NCBI GenBank assembly: GCA_018417955.1
Contig: JACTVC010000010.1
Coordinates: 1,252,763 to 1,316,762 of the forward strand
Length of the DNA stretch: 64,000 nucleotides
Direction of reading: 5' to 3'
Source of the DNA: Laccaria trichodermophora
Lineage: Eukaryota > Basidiomycota > Agaricomycetes > Agaricales > Hydnangiaceae
Below, piece by piece: positions 1 to 10,521 of the stretch. Positions within the stretch are counted from its first letter, which is position 1; each line of letters starts with the position of its first letter. The notes under the pieces were generated by a model, which saw only the letters and a program-made list of their open reading frames with translations, did no database searches and had not been told where the DNA came from. A program made the translations under genes and the position numbers.

Positions 1-354
1 CAGTACGAGCTTCTAGTTGACGCTAATGCCAGGCGTCAGAACATGCGGCCACGATTTGTACCAACTGCATTCTACGGCCAGCTCCAACAGATTTTTGTTG
101 TTCAAGTCCCTGCATCTGAAGAAATCGGGACTACGGCACCCGAAACTCTTATTCTAGGTGCCATCCTGACTTGCAAAATTACAGAATCAAACGACCTCGA
201 CATGCACTTTTTTGACACTCACGGGTGTACTGAGGTCGTTGATATTTCCACGATCCAGTCCTTGGTCGGGCGCTTTGAAGACCGAAAGCGATGGGTTATC
301 ATTGATAGAAGTGGGAATCTTGCACGCGCCGCCTTCAATATTGACCAAGCTTGA
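1..354 (+). CDS. 3' end of an unrecognised gene (partial)
   Basis: The reading frame is open from base 1 and ends in TGA at 352-354, giving 117 C-terminal residues; the 5' part lies outside the window. The segment is rich in conserved-looking residues (RRQNMRPRFVPTAFYGQLQQ, then ETLILGAILTCKI, then KRWVIIDRSGNLARA). Its character is that of the C-terminal end of a large protein of the kind repeated many times in Agaricomycete genomes and often linked to transposons, but I cannot name a family with certainty. There is no in-frame stop before the end. It lies about 500 bp outside the left boundary of the tandem array and is not part of it. No function is proposed. Confidence 0.55.
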   Translation, partial: QYELLVDANARRQNMRPRFVPTAFYGQLQQIFVVQVPASEEIGTTAPETLILGAILTCKITESNDLDMHFFDTHGCTEVVDISTIQSLVGRFEDRKRWVIIDRSGNLARAAFNIDQA

Positions 355-851
355 GTTTACAAAGATGTATCTTCACCCCGGTAGTATTTATCTGGTTTAC
401 AGGTAATGGAAATCACTTGTTAAACAGGTTAGACTTAACTTGGTATCTACTGGTTTCGGGGACAAAGTAATAATTACTAGGTTTCCGGGTGATTTGGATA
501 ACCTGATAATATATGGGTATAATAACTGGGTTCGGAATAACCAGGTAGGTACCTGGTCTTCCGGTGAAAGGTTGAAAGCATCGAGTGATCGGGGGAAAAT
601 AACCCGACCTGGGGTGCACAGTGAATCCAACCACTATTCTAGGCTCGTTACCAGCCGCTATTGGAGGTAAAAAAGGAGAAAAGAAGAAATGCGTATAGAA
701 TTACCTTTCCACATTTTCTTCTTTCCCCGTTTTTTCGTCTCTAGCACCCTAAGGAGACTGGTTTCGAGTCTACCACTATTCGCAACTCACGCCATTCCTT
801 CGCTCGATCATTACGCAACGTGGTTCCGAGACAATGCTAGTATGCTCTACC
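355..851. other. non-coding flank left of the array
   Basis: This 497-bp stretch separates the partial gene from the first recombination core. I see only short shadow reading frames. The last bases before the core (ending GCTCTACC) are one half of the presumed original insertion site; the other half starts at 28467. Confidence 0.5.
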
Positions 852-858
852 TGCTTAT
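852..858. other. recombination core, left array boundary
   Basis: TGCTTAT followed by GTGGGCC and the arm GATTTAAG (866-873). The sequence to its left is host DNA and lacks the CTTAAATC arm found at internal junctions, so this is the hybrid site expected at a left end. Confidence 0.75.
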
Positions 859-1486
859 GTGGGCCGATTTAAGGGGATTCCCCGGATTCAGCCCAAATGG
901 GGAAGCTCAGGGTCCAATCACGTGCTGTAAGTGCGCGCTTCCTGCAGCGCTCCCCCTTCTCCTCCCCTCTCGTATTCAACGCCGCGAAGCGAAGTTCGAC
1001 ACGTTTTCCCCGTCAGGTCTCTTAGTTCACAATAAACGGCTTCGAAACCTTTTGTTTATGTACAATACAAGGTAGTGATTGGTGAAATATTGTATGTAGC
1101 TCATAGTAACGTATGTACTTGTTCAAGTTCTTGTACGACGTGAAACAAAGACTAGTGAGATTTATGAGACAAAATACCTACGAGGTTTAGACATTAAAAA
1201 GATGTTAGTATACCCCCTCCTTTCCTTAGCCAAACCCAAGTTCTCCAATTACAGGAGATCTTCAATCTATGACCATTTTTTAGGTGTCGGCAGTCTCAGA
1301 ACTTGCGCGGGACTTGGATTTGCGCTCGCCTGCTGTGCCGTACTTGCTGGAGCGTGTTGTGCCATTATTCCATCTGATTGCTTCCAAGAGCTTCGAGAGG
1401 CTCTTATTAGCATCGGGGTACTTGCTAATAAATCGGTTCTCATCGCGGCCCAAACTGATCAAAGAAACCGAATCTGTCAGTGACCC
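859..1486. other. element end beyond the recombinase stop
   Basis: This 628-bp segment holds the GATTTAAG arm, a CACGTG-containing stretch (near 919) and an AT-rich middle part. On the plus strand a 3' exon-like frame follows a polypyrimidine acceptor (TTTTTTAG near 1285) and ends at 1490. It reads through Leu-rich helix-like sequence (ELARDLDLRSPAVPYLLERV), but I found no convincing upstream exon. The same segment recurs in every copy (+6902, +13804, +20706). Confidence 0.4.
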
Positions 1487-3619
1487 TTAATTAAGATTTG
1501 GAGCGACGTACCGAACGTACTCCTCGAAGATCGTCTTTCTCTGATTCCGCTTGCTTGCTGTGGGACTGTTGCCCTCATACCATTCCTTTGGCCAGTCTCT
1601 CAGCGCATAGTTTGTGATGGGATCAACCTCCTCCCATTGTTTGACGGCTCGTCGCCATGCGCCGGGAGCTCTTCCTAAATCAGGAATCGCAAAGTTGTAA
1701 CGTCGAAATCTTGGCGATATAACCGTGCCAGGTTCTGACGATGCTCCTCTCTCGGAAGGGGAGGTTTCACGGCTGGACTCGGTTTCCCTGGGCAAAGTGT
1801 AGGGCGCTGAAACCGCCCTTGATGCTCGCAATTGGGTATGCGGCACACGTTCAGGTCCAGTGAACGAAATCGACGGATCTGGAATGTTTGGTGCTGGCTG
1901 GGCATGGGAGCTGAGAGTGGTGGTGATCGTTTTCATGATCTCATCCAGCTTGCGGTCGACACGCTCACTGATCTGTTGCACCTGCTCGCCTGATGCAGGT
2001 TGCGTTGCAAGGTGTTCTCCCATGAAGCTCTGGTCTGTACCGAGGGGAATCGGGTGCAAGACGTTGCCGTGCCCTGTCTCGAAGCTCTGGAGTGAGTCGA
2101 TTAAATATTTCATCAACGTATCGACCTTGACAGTTCATGTGAATAACCCAGCTCACTCCTGAAGGCATGCAAACTTACGTGCTCCCCAATTGCCCATCCA
2201 CCCCACCATCGGATCCAGCTCAACGGCCACCGCTTTCCAACAGGCGCAAACATAAACCTGTACTGTGCGCCTCCACGTCGAAAGCAGTGCGTCGTGTAGT
2301 GTTTTTGAAGTCCAGCGGCAGCGGCAAACTTGGTGAGTAACCCTTGCAAGAGATCATAACTCATGTCGCGTTTAGGGTGGATCAATCCGTTGGGCGCGAT
2401 GTAGGGAAAAAGGTAATCATCGGCTTCAACTTTCCGGTTGGGTTGAAGCTTCTGGAGATAAGCGCGCCACTTTGGAAGGTGTGAATTCATATCAATCGCA
2501 GGAATGTCCTGATGATAAATATCATAGATATTGCCTGTAGCAGAAATCAGTACAGCGAGCAGCAACAGTCTGAGTCACCTCACCAGTACGTGGTCCATCA
2601 TATCCCTTGGCGTGTTGCCATCCCTTTCTATTTTCGAGGGCAACTTTGAAGTGCGGGATATAGTAAGGTGCAGGACCGACACAATTGTCCTTTATGTCCT
2701 GGTCTTGCAAGGTGAGCAATTCAAAGCACCTATTACCGTTTCCGAAATTCTAAGTTAGTAACCCTCAACAGAAATTAGGAAGCCATAAACCTTGTCCACA
2801 GTGTAAATGCCGAGCTAATAAATGCTCGCATTAGTGCATGTTCAGCACGGAACATCAAAGTTTCAAGATCTGCAACAGGCAAGGTAAGGAGATCATCGGG
2901 GCACGTTTTCTCTGACCATTCCATAATCTGTTGAACCTCTTCTATCGTTATCGCCTCGGCATGGTTGCGGACTGCTGCGTGGCCTTTCTCAGCAGCTCTG
3001 ATTTTCACTGCGTGCAGAACGGCCATGACAGCCGGGGCACGAGCAGGGCAACCTTTTACTTCACCTGTCTTGTCGTCCAGTTGGTAATTCGTACCTGCAT
3101 ACTTGTCACCATCCCTTATTGGGTCGTCAGGAAAGGGTTTTATCAATTAATGTGATATTATGCTTACATTGTATCCCAGTACCTTGCGAAGGCGCCTTGG
3201 ATCCCATAGCCGGTATCCTTTCCCAAGTTTTGCACAAAGCACTTCTGCACAATAAACATCTCAACCGCCATCGCGGAGTATTTGTTTGGAGGTTTGTCAA
3301 ATGCTTTTTCAAACTCGTCTGTCAAGATGCCCTGACTGCAAATGTCCTCGCCTCTTGCACGCCTGTCCTCAATCAGAGTCTTCAAGAACCTCATGCCTCT
3401 GTCCAAGTGACCATCATAGGCATTATCTGTGTTCTTCACGGCGGTCGTTTCCTTCACCTGGACATTTCGGGTTTCCTGTAGTGACGCGAGTGGTGCTGCC
3501 TTTACCCGAGGCTTCCTTGGCGCACGCTTCGGCTTCGCAGTGGCAGAGTCTTGCGTTACTTTTGAAGTTTCTGTGTTGGCAGTAGCCGCAGATACTTTTG
3601 TACGTGCCCTCCGGCCCAT
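1487..3619 (-). CDS. Crypton-type tyrosine recombinase, copy 1
   Basis: Model: complement(join(1487..2125, 2179..2534, 2584..2729, 2791..3114, 3168..3619)), 638 residues, all exon phases consistent. It cuts and rejoins DNA at the element's core site. The basic N-terminus (KRAPRKPRVK, residues 31-40) precedes a helical core-binding region (about 65-250). The catalytic set is visible: Arg259 (TRCFELLTLQ), His390-x-x-Arg393 (HCFRRGGAQ), Trp421 (WWGGW) where other families have His/Trp, and nucleophile Tyr433 (DTLMKYL). Residues 572-632 (PDLGRAPGAWRRAVKQWEE and on) resemble the GCR1_C DNA-binding domain typical of Cryptons. The start at 3619 is the first ATG of the frame. The nuclease gene ends 223 bp upstream on the same strand. 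The gene appears intact; the family call is firm, the Crypton assignment likely. Confidence 0.88.
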
Positions 3620-3842
3620 AGTCAAGTAGGATAGGTTGAAATAGAGTCAATTCCACCAGTGTACCCAATATCCGACCCATGTTTCAGCTTACAAGTTCAC
3701 CGTTGATCACTTTTTTGCCAGCAACCCGAACTAGCTAGCCTCATCACTATGTTGTGGTTCCATAAGCTAAACCTGATTGGGAGAATGTACAAATACAATT
3801 TGGCTTTAAGCTATTAAAATACACTACATCTCGAACTTCGTA

Positions 3843-5811
3843 CTAGGTTAGATCAATAAAACCAAGGAAACCTCCCTTTGATTCATCCTCGTCAACAGCA
3901 ATTGGGTTCAGAGCTGAACCCGTGGCAGAAGCAAGGGCCATCGTGGAGCCTGAGGCAATCACATTGAGAGCAAGAGTTGCACGAGAGCTTGAGGCAACAG
4001 CATTCGCAGTAGCTGCAGGAATGATGACAGCTCCATCATCCTTATCAGAGAACATTAGTTACGACGATAGAGTGAAGCGCTACTGTATACATACCGAGTC
4101 CGAACTAATCCACCGCTGCTGGCGAGGTTTCTTTCTCTTACGTGTGCGCGCGCCAAATTCATTTGTGAGATCGGGAACCTTTCGTTTGAGAATTCGCGAT
4201 GGAATCCACGGGTAGAAGGGCTCCCGCATTTGCTGAAGCGTCTTTTTGCGAATATTCTTGTCGAGGCTGGAGGCAGTTTCACGGGCAAGGGCCAACGTTG
4301 CCGTCTCGACTGAGAAGCCGTCCACGTTTGCACCTGTAGCTGGGCCGCCCGGTCCAAGCTTCTGCTGTCGAATGCGTAGCAGGGAGGAGCGTGAGAGTTG
4401 CTCGTCGACTGTTCCGGGAGTATCAACAGGCTGTCGCAGGGTCATCAGTATTCTATTCAGGAGAGATTGGAGATGACTTACCTTGAGCAGCATTCGCATT
4501 ACAGCTGCAGGCCAAACATTCTGTTGGAAGCGATCATTAATGACGCCTGCAGATCCCCACGAAAAAGATTTCTCGCAGAGGACTGCGAGTTTAGCAAGGT
4601 TAAGTTGGCAGAGAGTCCATGATGTGGTATCAGGACCCTTGCCGTTCTCTGACCAAGAGGTGACTGGGCAGGTGTACAAGTGGAGAACGTCGAGCTTGGG
4701 AAAGTCGTGAGGAATGTTCTGGGCTAGCGTAGGGTGCTTCGCATTCATGAGACCGTGCGGATCACGAATTAGCTCATTCACGAGCTTGTTACGCCAACCA
4801 TGAAGAAAATCTTCAAGATCATGTTGAGGGAGCGTAGTGGCGGCCATGAAAAGCGAGTCAGCGAGTTCCCCCTGAGCCAGTTGATGGGCAATCTTAAGAC
4901 CACACCCAGGGAGGCCAACCTAAACAAGCAGCTATTGAGCAAGACATAAATTACCACAATTACGACGTACCTGGTCATAGTCACCACCACTGAGAATGGC
5001 GATGAAGATTAGCTTGGCGCGTGTGAGGGATGCCTGTGCTTGGATGTCATCCAACATGTAGTATGTAATCCTATCTCCATCGGTTTTTACGTTGGGGCTA
5101 GCAGTGTATTTGTATTAGAAAACGACTGATTAGAGGAGTGGATAAGCTCACGGTTTGATCATATATGTGCCTCCAAAGAGGAACACATCGAAGTCGGTGG
5201 TTAGAGCAGCCTTGATGAGACCATGTGCCGTCAGCTGAGCCAACTCGGCCTCAGCCTCTCCTGGGGCCTAGTGAGAGTCAACGAAAGGAATTGAAAAAAT
5301 GATGTGAAAGCGTTACGCACACGATACATGGGGCACCCAGCTTCTCGAACGAAATCCTCAATGTAAGCTTCCATCCAATGCGGCTTGTCGGCCATGACGT
5401 TTACTCCACGTTTGATGCGAGGGCGATTGGGACCATCCGCAACAAAAATGGGTTGGATGGACTGAGCCAGAAGGTGGCAGATGCGGAAGAAGATGATGCG
5501 GAGGGCTGGATTTTCACCCTGTTGTGTCCTAGGCATGGAATGCGCAGCGGCTTGAGCTTGACAGATCCAGACACTAAAACATATGATCAGCTTTGGTTAG
5601 GAATGAAGACAGAAAAAGAAGACCATACCTTACATCGACGCCAACACGAACCATGTTGTCGCCGTGGGGATTCAGCTGGAAGCCTTCCTTTGTTGCAAAC
5701 TCGGTCAGAGTTTGCACACGCCGAGCCGGCTCCAAAATCTAGAGTGAATCAGTTTCAAGGTAAGCAGTAATGTTGAAAGTCTCTTACTTTGGAGAGTCCA
5801 GGAACGCCCAT
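3843..5811 (-). CDS. XPG/FEN1-family structure-specific nuclease, copy 1
   Basis: Model: complement(join(3843..4040, 4095..4430, 4482..4919, 4971..5097, 5152..5267, 5321..5573, 5629..5738, 5788..5811)), 533 residues. It starts MGVPGLSK, the usual XPG N-terminus. The seven acidic metal ligands of FEN1-type enzymes are all present: Asp43 (GVDVS), Asp91 (VADGPNRP), Glu133 and Glu135 (APGEAEAEL), Asp154 and Asp156 (TTDFD), Asp207 (SGGDYD). A helix-hairpin-type motif GLPGCGLKIAHQLAQ follows (about 212-226). The layout is closer to GEN1/Yen1-like nucleases than to FEN1. Such enzymes cut flaps or four-way junctions, so a role in resolving recombination intermediates is plausible but inferred. The seventh intron (4431-4481, GTAAGT to GACAG) is 51 nt and in frame, so both spliced and retained forms would be open. 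The C-terminus (KRKVPDLTNE, RTRKRKKPRQ) is basic. Confidence 0.85.
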
Positions 5812-6288
5812 CGTGATGGTTGAGGTAGACGATGTCGGAGAATGTGAGACAGTGATGAATTGACATGGCTGGATTGCTTGCTAATAGCCAAAAGAAGTGG
5901 ATAATTGGAGGGAAGGAGTCCAAGTTTGAAGTTGGTCCTTTGTGCAGGCTGCAGCACAGACTGGATGGGCCAATGTCGAACGAAAGGCTTTGAGGGTTTG
6001 CTGTTCGGTGAAGGGACAGTTGACGCAGACGAGTCGTGTTTGCATCAATGAAGGCACGTTTTAGATCACATGACCCAAACGCGTCGACGCGTCGGCCTTC
6101 CTCATGCTCATGAGGTGAGCCTCAGCACCATCTCCATCCTCGCACGAAATATCTATTTGCTGTACATGCATAGGATATGTTAAATTAGCATGTATTTCGA
6201 AACTTGAGCACAGGAGTGAGCAAAGAATAACTTGTAATAAATCATATACCTCAAAATAAGTGAAAGTTGAACGAATAAGTGGAGATAA

Positions 6289-6342
6289 GTGCTTATGTGG
6301 GTTCAATTTAGCTTAAATCTGGTTCAATTTATTGGATTTAAG
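6289..6342. other. internal core-like site with inverted arm motifs
   Basis: GTGCTTATGTGGG at 6289-6301 matches 13 bases of the unit junction (7753-7765), including the complete core TGCTTAT (6290-6296). Just to its right lie CTTAAATC (6312-6319) and GATTTAAG (6335-6342), the same 8-mers that flank the junction core, here as an inverted pair 15 bp apart. It repeats in each copy (13191, 20093, 26995). Confidence 0.7.
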
Positions 6343-6371
6343 AACCCTTGATGCCAACTGGTTCAATTTAG
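6300..6371 (+). repeat. three copies of GGTTCAATTTA
   Basis: GGTTCAATTTA occurs at 6300-6310 and 6360-6370, with the near copy GGTTCAATTTATT at 6321-6333, interleaved with the arm motifs. These look like protein-binding repeats; the function is unknown. Confidence 0.55.
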
Positions 6372-6707
6372 AGCTACACCCGATGAGCTGGCTGATTCAA
6401 GGGTGTCCGCTGTTAATCGGGTCCGGTCACTTCCCCAATCTCCTGGTGCTCAGGTACGAGATCGACTGAGAACGGTTCCCCGGAATTCAAAGATACACAC
6501 TCACAGACCTGGCATCTGGAATTGATCTGGAAAGCTCAATGAAAGGGTAGCATTCCGTGAAAATGTGCTGAGCAATATATTTTTACAAGGTGCCTATTAA
6601 TGCTATAATTTACAACAGAGAGTATTGTGACAGCAATGAGGGTATGAGAAAAGAAGGGGAGGACTAGGGCTAGCACAGACTGAGATGACAAGGGAAAGAA
6701 AACAAAC

Positions 6708-7324
6708 CTAGGAGATTGTAGAGGAAGAACAGTGAGCCGATGAAGACAAACGCACTGGTGAAACCACCTTGAATTCAGAAGCACGACTGGTGATAGCGGC
6801 GTTCTAGAGACAACGTTAGACTACACGATTTGAAAGAAGGCAGTCAGTTACCTCAGCGCGGTGAACACAGTAAATGAACTCGGTAACCAGAGTGTCGGCA
6901 TGGTGGCCAAAGACGTGGACATCCCCCGAATTGGAGGGGCCGTTCTTGAACTTGAAGGCACAACGGAGCTCAATGGCAATAGCAGATGCGTAGTTGGCTG
7001 TTGATAAGAGGAAGGAGAGTGCGACGAGCCGCTAAAAGCGGTGATCATCATCGTAAATCTCAAGATGGAGGGACGAAGAATACATACTATTGCCAACGCC
7101 GTGAATGTCCTTGTTGGAGAAGGTTAGAGAAGACGCTGTGCCCTTGGTAGTTGACGAGTTTGCTCAATGAATGTGGGAGGAAGACGGTGGGCATGGGTCT
7201 TAATGTGGTCAGTTGGTGGAAAAGTTGGAAAAGCACGCGAGGTATCGTGCCAGCATTGGGAAATGGAGGCCGTAAGGCTGTTAGGACCGTCGTCAGTTGT
7301 GTGTGAAAGAGTGGGTTTGGACAT
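6708..7324 (-). CDS. probable small element gene (134 residues), copy 1
   Basis: Model: complement(join(6708..6803, 6852..6997, 7088..7162, 7237..7324)). All four exons join in phase, with GT-AG ends (first donor GTGCTT is weak). The product starts MSKPTLSHTTDDGPNSLT and contains TFSNKDIHGVGNTNYASA and the densest part DVHVFGHHADTLVTEFIYC; it has four or five cysteines and no clear membrane segment or signal peptide. I recognise no family. It is transcribed in the same direction as the nuclease and recombinase, about 0.9 kb upstream of the nuclease, and lies in the module between the internal core-like site and the unit junction. The gene could also be non-coding, since the evidence is only phase-consistent splicing. 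Confidence 0.4.
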
Positions 7325-7731
7325 GATGGAACGCGATCGCGGTGACGGAGGTTGAGGAACGGCACCTAGCAGAAAACGAGGTTGGGCGACGGCTCACAGG
7401 TAGCCAGGGTTGTAGAGACGATGTACCCCTACCGAGGGGAGGCGAGACTCGAGATGGCTTCACGGGAAGCGAGATCAGTCGCGACACGAGAAGTCGTCAG
7501 TTCAGCGCATGTAAAAGACGACGCGTTTACTCACCTTAATCTGCCCAGGTATGGTTGAAAAAGCATGGAATAGATGAAAGACGGGCAAGGACACGACAAG
7601 AAGTATTTTTGAGGCTTCAAGGGGACAAGGGACTCGTCGAACAGACAAAGCAGGGACGAACAAGCGAGTGATTTCTCACAAAGATCAGAATCCGGTGATG
7701 GGCGCAATTTACCGAATTTAACATTCAGTGG
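7325..7731. other. terminal non-coding segment of the element
   Basis: Upstream region of the small gene up to the CTTAAATC arm. I see no coding signal. It presumably contains the small gene's promoter. Confidence 0.4.
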
Positions 7732-7775
7732 CTTAAATCAAGGGAAATAACTGTGCTTATGTGGGCCGATTTAAG
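7732..7775. other. unit junction: core flanked by inverted arms
   Basis: CTTAAATC (7732-7739), core TGCTTAT (7754-7760), GATTTAAG (7768-7775). The two arms are exact reverse complements and their midpoint falls at the first base of the core, as expected for a recombinase binding site reconstituted when two element ends join. The same arrangement recurs at 14634-14677 and 21536-21579. Confidence 0.7.
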
Positions 7776-8388
7776 GGGATTCCCCGGATTCAGCCCAAAT
7801 GGGGAAGCTCAGGGTCCAATCACGTGCTGTAAGTGCGCGCTTCCTGCAGCGCTCCCCCTTCTCCTCCCCTCTCGTATTCAACGCCGCGAAGCGAAGTTCG
7901 ACACGTTTTCCCCGTCAGGTCTCTTAGTTCACAATAAACGGCTTCGAAACCTTTTGTTTATGTACAATACAAGGTAGTGATTGGTGAAATATTGTATGTA
8001 GCTCATAGTAACGTATGTACTTGTTCAAGTTCTTGTACGACGTGAAACAAAGACTAGTGAGATTTATGAGACAAAATACCTACGAGGTTTAGACATTAAA
8101 AAGATGTTAGTATACCCCCTCCTTTCCTTAGCCAAACCCAAGTTCTCCAATTACAGGAGATCTTCAATCTATGACCATTTTTTAGGTGTCGGCAGTCTCA
8201 GAACTTGCGCGGGACTTGGATTTGCGCTCGCCTGCTGTGCCGTACTTGCTGGAGCGTGTTGTGCCATTATTCCATCTGATTGCTTCCAAGAGCTTCGAGA
8301 GGCTCTTATTAGCATCGGGGTACTTGCTAATAAATCGGTTCTCATCGCGGCCCAAACTGATCAAAGAAACCGAATCTGTCAGTGACCC

Positions 8389-10521
8389 TTAATTAAGATT
8401 TGGAGCGACGTACCGAACGTACTCCTCGAAGATCGTCTTTCTCTGATTCCGCTTGCTTGCTGTGGGACTGTTGCCCTCATACCATTCCTTTGGCCAGTCT
8501 CTCAGCGCATAGTTTGTGATGGGATCAACCTCCTCCCATTGTTTGACGGCTCGTCGCCATGCGCCGGGAGCTCTTCCTAAATCAGGAATCGCAAAGTTGT
8601 AACGTCGAAATCTTGGCGATATAACCGTGCCAGGTTCTGACGATGCTCCTCTCTCGGAAGGGGAGGTTTCACGGCTGGACTCGGTTTCCCTGGGCAAAGT
8701 GTAGGGCGCTGAAACCGCCCTTGATGCTCGCAATTGGGTATGCGGCACACGTTCAGGTCCAGTGAACGAAATCGACGGATCTGGAATGTTTGGTGCTGGC
8801 TGGGCATGGGAGCTGAGAGTGGTGGTGATCGTTTTCATGATCTCATCCAGCTTGCGGTCGACACGCTCACTGATCTGTTGCACCTGCTCGCCTGATGCAG
8901 GTTGCGTTGCAAGGTGTTCTCCCATGAAGCTCTGGTCTGTACCGAGGGGAATCGGGTGCAAGACGTTGCCGTGCCCTGTCTCGAAGCTCTGGAGTGAGTC
9001 GATTAAATATTTCATCAACGTATCGACCTTGACAGTTCATGTGAATAACCCAGCTCACTCCTGAAGGCATGCAAACTTACGTGCTCCCCAATTGCCCATC
9101 CACCCCACCATCGGATCCAGCTCAACGGCCACCGCTTTCCAACAGGCGCAAACATAAACCTGTACTGTGCGCCTCCACGTCGAAAGCAGTGCGTCGTGTA
9201 GTGTTTTTGAAGTCCAGCGGCAGCGGCAAACTTGGTGAGTAACCCTTGCAAGAGATCATAACTCATGTCGCGTTTAGGGTGGATCAATCCGTTGGGCGCG
9301 ATGTAGGGAAAAAGGTAATCATCGGCTTCAACTTTCCGGTTGGGTTGAAGCTTCTGGAGATAAGCGCGCCACTTTGGAAGGTGTGAATTCATATCAATCG
9401 CAGGAATGTCCTGATGATAAATATCATAGATATTGCCTGTAGCAGAAATCAGTACAGCGAGCAGCAACAGTCTGAGTCACCTCACCAGTACGTGGTCCAT
9501 CATATCCCTTGGCGTGTTGCCATCCCTTTCTATTTTCGAGGGCAACTTTGAAGTGCGGGATATAGTAAGGTGCAGGACCGACACAATTGTCCTTTATGTC
9601 CTGGTCTTGCAAGGTGAGCAATTCAAAGCACCTATTACCGTTTCCGAAATTCTAAGTTAGTAACCCTCAACAGAAATTAGGAAGCCATAAACCTTGTCCA
9701 CAGTGTAAATGCCGAGCTAATAAATGCTCGCATTAGTGCATGTTCAGCACGGAACATCAAAGTTTCAAGATCTGCAACAGGCAAGGTAAGGAGATCATCG
9801 GGGCACGTTTTCTCTGACCATTCCATAATCTGTTGAACCTCTTCTATCGTTATCGCCTCGGCATGGTTGCGGACTGCTGCGTGGCCTTTCTCAGCAGCTC
9901 TGATTTTCACTGCGTGCAGAACGGCCATGACAGCCGGGGCACGAGCAGGGCAACCTTTTACTTCACCTGTCTTGTCGTCCAGTTGGTAATTCGTACCTGC
10001 ATACTTGTCACCATCCCTTATTGGGTCGTCAGGAAAGGGTTTTATCAATTAATGTGATATTATGCTTACATTGTATCCCAGTACCTTGCGAAGGCGCCTT
10101 GGATCCCATAGCCGGTATCCTTTCCCAAGTTTTGCACAAAGCACTTCTGCACAATAAACATCTCAACCGCCATCGCGGAGTATTTGTTTGGAGGTTTGTC
10201 AAATGCTTTTTCAAACTCGTCTGTCAAGATGCCCTGACTGCAAATGTCCTCGCCTCTTGCACGCCTGTCCTCAATCAGAGTCTTCAAGAACCTCATGCCT
10301 CTGTCCAAGTGACCATCATAGGCATTATCTGTGTTCTTCACGGCGGTCGTTTCCTTCACCTGGACATTTCGGGTTTCCTGTAGTGACGCGAGTGGTGCTG
10401 CCTTTACCCGAGGCTTCCTTGGCGCACGCTTCGGCTTCGCAGTGGCAGAGTCTTGCGTTACTTTTGAAGTTTCTGTGTTGGCAGTAGCCGCAGATACTTT
10501 TGTACGTGCCCTCCGGCCCAT
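8389..10521 (-). CDS. Crypton-type tyrosine recombinase, copy 2
   Basis: Same five-exon model as copy 1 shifted by 6,902: complement(join(8389..9027, 9081..9436, 9486..9631, 9693..10016, 10070..10521)). The protein is identical and the R-HxxR-W-Y catalytic set is complete. Confidence 0.87.

Larger units (their letters stand above)
5812..6707. other. inter-gene region of the element with internal site
   Basis: Presumed promoter of the nuclease gene, with no convincing coding content. It has a near-palindrome ACGCGTCGACGCGT (6078-6091) and, at 6289-6372, the internal core-like site with repeats, described separately. Confidence 0.5.
852..7753 (-). mobile_element. Crypton-type tyrosine-recombinase element, copy 1
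   Basis: One full unit. Minus-strand gene order is small gene (7324 to 6708), XPG-type nuclease (5811 to 3843), tyrosine recombinase (3619 to 1487). There are no long terminal repeats, no reverse transcriptase, no DDE transposase and no terminal inverted repeat other than 8-bp arms near the ends (GATTTAAG at 866-873, CTTAAATC at 7732-7739). Eukaryotic elements with only a tyrosine recombinase carrying a GCR1_C domain and bounded by a short direct repeat are Cryptons; the nuclease and the small gene would be additional cargo. The 7-bp core fits the crossover site expected for this mechanism. Confidence 0.85.

Noticed and set aside
1202..1483. 93-codon plus frame in each element unit
   Set aside because: The overlapping frame after the TTTTTTAG acceptor looks more protein-like, and neither has a supported start.
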